From: Pseudomonadota bacterium
Lineage (GTDB): Bacteria; Pseudomonadota; Gammaproteobacteria; Pseudomonadales; Oleiphilaceae
DNA length: 6,621 bases
Direction: 5' to 3'
Assembly (NCBI GenBank): GCA_023430625.1
Contig: JAEZAA010000084.1
Span: 1-6,621, forward strand
Shown in pieces: positions 6,209-6,621 of the stretch (positions are counted from its first letter, which is position 1; each line of letters starts with the position of its first letter). A program made the position numbers and the translations under genes. The notes under the pieces are model-generated. The model was given only the letters and a program-made list of their open reading frames with translations. It ran no database searches and had not been told where the DNA came from.

Positions 6209-6621
6209 ATGCGCGCTACCCGTTCATCCCTCCGGTTCGCCTACGCGCGCCTGGCCGTGGCAAGCCTCCTCGGGATACTCCTCATCCCGAACTGGACGCC
6301 CTTGCAGGCCGCGCCGTTGCCGGTGGCGGCCGCCAGAGTGGAATCCGCGCCCATCGTTGAGGAAATTCCGTTAACCGGTTCCGTAACTTCTTCCCGAACC
6401 GCCCTGCTCTCACCGGCGGTAAGCGGCCAAGTTCTGCAGATTCACGCCGAAATTGGCGACCGGGTCGAAGCCGGAGCGCCTCTATTGTCGCTGGATCCTG
6501 AACTGGCCACGCTGGAACTGGAAAGCGCCGCGGCCGAAGCCCGCGAAGCGGCAACAGCGCTGACGGACGCCCGCCGGCGCCGGGATGAGGCCCGGCGCCT
6601 GGAAGCCAGTCAGGGCATCGC
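6209..6621 (+). CDS. Periplasmic adaptor (membrane fusion) protein of an RND/HlyD-type efflux system (3' end outside window)
   Basis: The first 137 codons are present and open to the right edge. Residues 1-34 form a signal peptide: basic start, hydrophobic core at about 15-26, and a likely cut near LQA-AP. VAAARVESAPIVEEIPLTGSV at about 39-59 is the usual first strand region of these adaptors. VSGQVLQIHAEIGDRVEAGAPLLSLDPE at about 71-98 is the first half of the lipoyl-like domain. An Ala/Glu/Arg-rich helix from about 99 begins the alpha-hairpin that would reach towards an outer-membrane channel. Adaptors of this type link an inner-membrane pump to the outer membrane, and the pump gene is expected just to the right. 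The GGGAG at 6191-6195 is 13 nt before the ATG, rather far. No other ATG fits, because an in-frame stop lies at 6164-6166. Substrate is unknown, and a metal or drug exporter is equally possible. Confidence 0.9.
   Translation, partial: MRATRSSLRFAYARLAVASLLGILLIPNWTPLQAAPLPVAAARVESAPIVEEIPLTGSVTSSRTALLSPAVSGQVLQIHAEIGDRVEAGAPLLSLDPELATLELESAAAEAREAATALTDARRRRDEARRLEASQGI

Noticed and set aside
1..6621. tRNA, rRNA, CRISPR array or insertion sequence
   Set aside because: I looked on both strands and saw no cloverleaf, no regularly spaced repeats, and no transposase or terminal repeats.

Overview
The window looks like ordinary chromosome of a GC-rich gammaproteobacterium, probably near Pseudomonas, Marinobacter, Halomonas or Alcanivorax. 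The evidence is a roughly 530-residue isocitrate lyase of the pseudomonad type (EKQCGH active-site loop), a topoisomerase III that follows the E. coli TopB sequence closely from end to end, and a membrane/coiled-coil protein that resembles a family I remember from pseudomonads. Genus cannot be fixed by eye.

Layout, left to right. 1-884 (minus, runs off the left edge): a membrane protein with long coiled-coil stretches and no confident function. 885-1087: a gap with small palindromes only. 1088-3088 (minus): topB, a complete topoisomerase III starting at GTG. 3089-3120: a 32-bp gap that holds a near-consensus LexA (SOS) box. 3121-4104 (minus): a LysR-type regulator. 4105-4297: the LysR promoter region, a short palindrome, and the aceA 3' end with two stacked hairpins, one of them a strong intrinsic terminator. 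4298-5902 (minus): aceA, isocitrate lyase. 5903-6208: a divergent control region with an aceA promoter candidate, a GAATGCC/GGCATTC palindrome with extra half-sites, and a possible operator-promoter for the rightward gene. 6209-6621 (plus, runs off the right edge): the N-terminus of an exported RND/HlyD-type periplasmic adaptor protein.

These genes look like separate functional units. aceA is a stand-alone, probably highly expressed transcription unit for the glyoxylate shunt, closed by its own terminator. The LysR gene lies downstream on the same strand and has its own promoter candidates. It could read into topB, but topB also seems to have a LexA-controlled start of its own. The adaptor gene diverges from aceA and probably heads an efflux operon.

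No new multi-gene system is visible. The strongest lead is the CTGT-N8-ACAG site directly in front of topB, which suggests that topoisomerase III is DNA-damage inducible in this organism. The weaker leads are the repeated GGCATTC element in front of aceA, the UNCG- and GNRA-capped hairpin pair after aceA, and the unassigned membrane coiled-coil protein next to topB.
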